This document shows positions 13,502 through 16,201 of a stretch of 16,201 nucleotides of DNA, piece after piece (within the stretch, counting starts at the first letter, position 1; every line of letters begins with the position of its first letter). The stretch is from a candidate division FCPU426 bacterium (GTDB lineage: Bacteria > Oederibacteriota > JAAXVQ01 > JAUVAV01). The DNA lies in NCBI GenBank assembly GCA_030619365.1, contig JAUXBQ010000028.1:1-16201 (forward strand). The letters are read 5' to 3'. The notes under the pieces were generated by a model. The model was given only the letters and a program-made list of their open reading frames with translations, ran no database searches and was not told where the DNA came from. The position numbers were made by a program, and so were the translations under genes.

Positions 13502-14131
13502 ATGGCCAGATATAGTGGTCCGGAATGCCGAATATGTCGGCGCGAGAACGTAAAGTTGTTTCTCAAGGGCAACAAGTGCACCACGGACAAGTGCGCCTTT
13601 GAACGCCGCAGTTACGCTCCCGGGCAGCACAAGGACAGACGGAGCAAGATCTCGGATTATGGGAAACAGCTCAGGGAAAAACAAAAACTTCGCCGCATAT
13701 ACGGTTTGCTGGAACGCCAGTTCCGCAATTATTACGAGGCAGCCAGCCGGAAACCCGGCGTCACGGGCGAGATCATGCTGCAATATCTGGAGCGCCGCCT
13801 GGACAACGTGGTGTATCGCATGGGCCTTGCAGTGAATCGACTGACCTCCCGGCAATTGGTGAACCACGGCCACCTGCTGGTCAACGGGCGGAAGGTGGAC
13901 ATTCCCTCCTACCAGGTCAAGGTCGGCGACCGCATCTCGGTCCGCCCCAAAAGCAAGGAAGCCAAGCCGATAAAGCTGGCCGTGGAAACCTTCGCCCGTC
14001 GGGGCGGCGTGCCGTCTTGGCTGGAAGTCAATCACGAGGACCTCTCGGGCGTATTTAAAAGCATTCCCAGCCGCCAGGAGATGGACCTGACCATTCAGGA
14101 GCAGTTGATCGTCGAGTTGTATTCGAAATAA
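13502..14131 (+). CDS. rpsD: 30S ribosomal protein S4 (zinc-binding form)
   Basis: S4 nucleates 16S rRNA folding, lines the mRNA entry channel and, in E. coli, regulates the alpha operon. The product is 209 residues. The N-terminal zinc knuckle keeps Cys9, Cys12, Cys26 and Cys31 (ECRICRR, then KCTTDKCAFERR). The S4 RNA-binding domain is visible near residues 97-160, with LERRLDNVVYRMGLAVNRLT and SRQLVNHGHLLVNGRKVDIP. The C-terminus EQLIVELYSK is standard. AAGGAGGA at 13486-13493 precedes the ATG by 8 bases. Confidence 0.98.
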   Translation: MARYSGPECRICRRENVKLFLKGNKCTTDKCAFERRSYAPGQHKDRRSKISDYGKQLREKQKLRRIYGLLERQFRNYYEAASRKPGVTGEIMLQYLERRLDNVVYRMGLAVNRLTSRQLVNHGHLLVNGRKVDIPSYQVKVGDRISVRPKSKEAKPIKLAVETFARRGGVPSWLEVNHEDLSGVFKSIPSRQEMDLTIQEQLIVELYSK

Positions 14132-14158
14132 TCCATAACACCAAAGGGGTGTAAAGAG

Positions 14159-15154
14159 ATGAAATGGAAAAGCTTGATTAAACCGGAACGACTCGATTGC
14201 GACCGGGAATCATTAACCGGCCAGTACGGCAAGTTTGTCGCCGAACCGTTTGAGCGGGGCTTCGCCCTGACCATCGGCAATTCCCTGCGGCGAATCCTGC
14301 AGTCTTCGATTCAGGCCGCGGCCGTGACTGCGGTGCGCATTTCCGGGGTGGTGCACGAATACGCCTCCGTTCCCGGCGTGGTCGAGGACACGACCGACAT
14401 TGTGCTCAACCTCAAGCAGTTGAAGATCAAATTGCACGAGGACGGTCCCAAGGTCCTGCACCTCAACGTGACCGGCGAGCGGGAAGTCGTGGCCGGCGAC
14501 ATCCAGACGGACGACAGCGTGGAGATCATCAATCCCGATCTGCACCTGGCCACGTTGAACGACCGCGACGCCAATCTGGAGATGGAGATTGAAGTCACCT
14601 CCGGGCGCGGCTATGTGGACGCGGCCCGTAATCGTCATGACGACCAGCCCCTGGGGACGATTCCCGTGGATTCGATATTCACGCCGGTTTCCCAGGTGAG
14701 GATCGAATCGGAGAATACCCGGGTCGGCCAAATGACGGATTACGACAAGCTCATCCTGGAAATCTGGACCGACGGGCGCATCCGGCCGGAAGACGCGCTG
14801 GCGCATTCGGCGAAAATACTGAAGGACTATATGCCCATCTTCATCAATTTCGAGGAAGAGCCGATGGAGGAAGTGGAGGAAGTGGACGAGGAAAAGGAAA
14901 AACTGCGCGAACTCCTAAACCGCAGCGTGGAGGAGATGGAGCTTTCCGTCCGCTCCAGTAATTGCCTGAAAACCGCCAACATCAAAATGATTGGCGAGTT
15001 GGTCACGAAATCGGAAAGCGAGATGCTCCGGTACCGCAACTTTGGCCGGAAGTCCCTCAACGAAATCAAGGAAATCCTGGCCGAAATGGGCCTGGGGCTG
15101 GGCATGGACCTCAGCTACCTGAACGTCACCGAGATACCGGCCAAAAATAATTAG
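14159..15154 (+). CDS. rpoA: DNA-directed RNA polymerase alpha subunit
   Basis: The alpha subunit dimerises to scaffold RNA polymerase assembly, and its C-terminal domain contacts UP elements and activators. The 331-residue length is normal. The N-terminal domain shows YGKFVAEPFERGFALTIGNS (23-42), LRRILQSS, and HEYASVPGVVEDTTDIVLNL (66-85). An acidic linker (about 231-249) leads to the C-terminal domain with SVRSSNCLKTANIKMIGELV from 263. Arg265, Asn268 and Cys269 align by number with the DNA-contact residues of E. coli. The ribosome binding site is AAAGGGGTG (14142-14150). A 64-bp gap leads to rplQ. Confidence 0.98.
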   Translation: MKWKSLIKPERLDCDRESLTGQYGKFVAEPFERGFALTIGNSLRRILQSSIQAAAVTAVRISGVVHEYASVPGVVEDTTDIVLNLKQLKIKLHEDGPKVLHLNVTGEREVVAGDIQTDDSVEIINPDLHLATLNDRDANLEMEIEVTSGRGYVDAARNRHDDQPLGTIPVDSIFTPVSQVRIESENTRVGQMTDYDKLILEIWTDGRIRPEDALAHSAKILKDYMPIFINFEEEPMEEVEEVDEEKEKLRELLNRSVEEMELSVRSSNCLKTANIKMIGELVTKSESEMLRYRNFGRKSLNEIKEILAEMGLGLGMDLSYLNVTEIPAKNN

Positions 15155-15218
15155 CAGTTCCGGAAAAATCACCACCGCGGCGCTAATGCGGTATCTTGTT
15201 TCTGAGAAGGGTTGACGC

Positions 15219-15959
15219 ATGAGACACAGAATGAGTCATAGACGATTAGGTGTTCCGTCCAACCGCCGGAAGGCGATGCTGAAGCAACTGGTCGAAGCGC
15301 TGTTTTTACACGGCCGCATCAAGACCACCTTGGCCCGCGCCAAGGAAACCCGGCCGCTGGCCGAGCACATGGTCACTCTGGCCAAAAAAGGCAGCCTGCA
15401 TCACCGCCGGCAGGCGCTGAGCTTCATTCCGCGTAATGACGTGGTGCATCGCCTGTTCGATCACATTGTGGAGTGGTATACGGACCGGTCGGGTGGCTAT
15501 ACCCGGATCATCAAAATGGGCCCCCGGATGGGGGATGCCGCGCCCATGGCCTTCCTGGAACTCGTCGACTGGATTCCCGGGGAGAAGTTAGCGGGCCAGC
15601 ATACCAAGGTTGTGAAGTCCGAAACCGGTGAGGAAACCCCGGATGGCAAGGGCGAGAAGGATAAGAAAGCCAAGGAAGAGAAGAAAGCCAAGGCCAAAAA
15701 AAAGGAAGAGAAGAAAGTCAAAGCCGTGTCCGTCAAGCCCGTGAAAAAGAAAGTCAGCCGCGACGCGGAAAAGGATAAAAAAATCTCCGAGCGTCAGGCG
15801 GAAAAAGAGAAGTTGAAAAAAGAGCGGACAGCGGCCAGGGAAAAAACCAAGAAAACCAAGCTGGAAAAAAAGGCCCAGTCCGCCACCAAAGCAAAAAAAG
15901 CCGGCGCCAAACCACGAGTCAAAAAAGTCAAAAAAGCAAAAAAAGCCAAGAAAAAGTAA
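15219..15959 (+). CDS. rplQ: 50S ribosomal protein L17 with long lysine-rich C-terminal tail
   Basis: L17 sits on the solvent side of the 50S near the tunnel exit. Residues 1-118 are a normal L17: MRHRMSHRRLGVPSNRRKAM, then LKQLVEALFLHGRIKTTLAR, and GGYTRIIKMGPRMGDAAPMA with FLELVDW. Most homologues stop near residue 120-130; this one runs to 246. The extra 128 residues contain about 47 lysines with many Glu and Ala, have low complexity, and are probably disordered or helical and RNA-binding. The DNA there shows in-frame direct repeats and A-runs of 7-8. GAAGGG (15206-15211) serves the ATG. It is the last operon gene, followed by the terminator. Confidence 0.96.
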   Translation: MRHRMSHRRLGVPSNRRKAMLKQLVEALFLHGRIKTTLARAKETRPLAEHMVTLAKKGSLHHRRQALSFIPRNDVVHRLFDHIVEWYTDRSGGYTRIIKMGPRMGDAAPMAFLELVDWIPGEKLAGQHTKVVKSETGEETPDGKGEKDKKAKEEKKAKAKKKEEKKVKAVSVKPVKKKVSRDAEKDKKISERQAEKEKLKKERTAAREKTKKTKLEKKAQSATKAKKAGAKPRVKKVKKAKKAKKK

Positions 15960-15979
15960 GCATTACTCGCATCCTTAGA

Positions 15980-16007
15980 GCAGGCTCGCACAGCCTGCCC
16001 TTTTTTT
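15980..16007 (+). terminator. Rho-independent terminator after rplQ
   Basis: GCAGGCT (15980-15986) pairs with AGCCTGC (15992-15998) around the loop CGCAC, then CC and seven T residues (16001-16007). This is a textbook intrinsic terminator, lying 20 bp after the rplQ stop. It is the only one I find in the window and marks the end of the superoperon. Confidence 0.93.
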
Positions 16008-16054
16008 ATTATTGAAATATATCATTTCTATATATAATATATATTTATTTATGC

Positions 16055-16083
16055 TTGATATATATCAATATATGATATATAAG
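16055..16083 (+). promoter_or_regulatory. Candidate sigma-70 type promoter for the downstream gene
   Basis: TTGATA (16055-16060) and TATAAG (16078-16083) are separated by 17 bp, close to the consensus layout, and lie about 45 bp before the ATG at 16127. The background is so AT-rich that chance matches are likely. An alternative pair is TTGAAA (16012) with TATAAT (16033) at a short 15-bp spacing. The repeats overlapping the box could serve as an operator. Confidence 0.35.
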
Positions 16084-16112
16084 AATCAATATATAGTTTT
16101 TTATACCAAATC

Positions 16113-16119
16113 AAGGGGA
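16113..16119 (+). promoter_or_regulatory. Ribosome binding site of the 3'-end partial gene
   Basis: AAGGGGA lies 7 bases before the ATG at 16127 and is the only GC-rich word in the AT-rich stretch. This supports a real translation start there. Confidence 0.7.
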
Positions 16120-16126
16120 CATATAT

Positions 16127-16201
16127 ATGAAAACAAACCCATTCAATCCAAATTCGGTAGTATCAACTAATATGTTTGCAGGGAGAACAGAATACGTCCT
16201 A
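16127..16201 (+). CDS. Partial gene, possible AAA/STAND-type ATPase N-terminus (3' end outside window)
   Basis: Twenty-five codons are visible, encoding MKTNPFNPNSVVSTNMFAGR followed by TEYVL, with no stop before the window ends. The start is supported by a well-spaced AAGGGGA and by the AT-rich promoter-like region. The pattern NPF-x-P, a short linker, then FAGR-x-E resembles the segment that comes shortly before Walker A in AAA_16/ATPase_2-like and STAND NTPases; Walker A itself would lie outside the window. Its codons are AT-rich, unlike the operon, suggesting a different origin. The function is not established: these ATPases occur as stand-alone proteins, toxin-like genes and defence genes. 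Confidence 0.6.
   Translation, partial: MKTNPFNPNSVVSTNMFAGRTEYVL

Larger units (their letters stand above)
16008..16126. other. AT-rich intergenic region with overlapping repeats
   Basis: Only about 19 of 119 bases are G or C, against roughly 60% in the operon. It contains a perfect 14-bp palindrome TTGATATATATCAA (16055-16068), an overlapping inverted repeat TATATCA/TGATATA (16061-16067 and 16073-16079), and a direct repeat TCAATATAT (16065-16073 and 16086-16094) spaced 21 bp apart. It probably holds the promoter of the gene starting at 16127. It is also a possible junction between core and acquired DNA. Confidence 0.6.

Noticed and set aside
16021..16080. CRISPR-like or satellite repeat in the AT-rich region
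   Set aside because: The repeats are short TA-rich words without regular spacers or constant unit length.

Overview
The window is one almost unbroken bacterial ribosomal-protein superoperon read on the + strand. It starts inside the 3' end of tuf (EF-Tu) and then carries rpsJ-rplC-rplD-rplW-rplB-rpsS-rplV-rpsC-rplP-rpmC-rpsQ (S10 block), rplN-rplX-rplE-rpsN-rpsH-rplF-rplR-rpsE-rpmD-rplO-secY (spc block), adk-map-infA-rpmJ, and rpsM-rpsK-rpsD-rpoA-rplQ (alpha block). All the genes are intact, co-directional and tightly packed. Several are translationally coupled by ATGA, TAATG or TGATG overlaps. I see no Rho-independent terminator until just after rplQ (15980-16007), so the three classical operons look fused into one transcription unit that makes ribosome parts, the SecY channel, adenylate kinase, methionine aminopeptidase, IF-1 and the RNA polymerase alpha subunit.

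The organism is a bacterium with a high-GC coding style (roughly 60% by eye). Protein details such as the IF-1 core (ISGKMRMHFIRILPGD), the L2 DHPLGGGEG variant, a zinc-type S14, and L17 and IF-1 carrying long basic extensions suggest the PVC superphylum, perhaps Verrucomicrobiota or Kiritimatiellota. That placement is an inference from remembered family sequences and was not computed.

Most of the window is ordinary, highly conserved biology. The departures are: (1) a perfect 30-bp palindrome at 446-475 that contains the rpsJ stop codon and sits between rpsJ and rplC, resembling a dispersed REP-like element; (2) an IF-1 with a 27-residue arginine/lysine-rich N-terminal extension, in which an ACG codon stands where the usual start codon would be; (3) an L17 with a tail of about 128 residues, about 47 of them lysine; (4) GC-only hairpins in the rpsS-rplV and rpsM-rpsK gaps.

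After the rplQ terminator the composition changes abruptly to about 16% G+C over 119 bp, with overlapping inverted and direct repeats. A new gene then starts at 16127 with a good ribosome binding site and runs off the end of the window. Its 25 visible residues resemble the N-terminus of AAA/STAND-type ATPases. This is the only sign of accessory DNA and the most likely entrance to something less well described, but too little of it is visible to name a system. No gene-free stretch exceeds 300 bp; the longest is 15960-16126.
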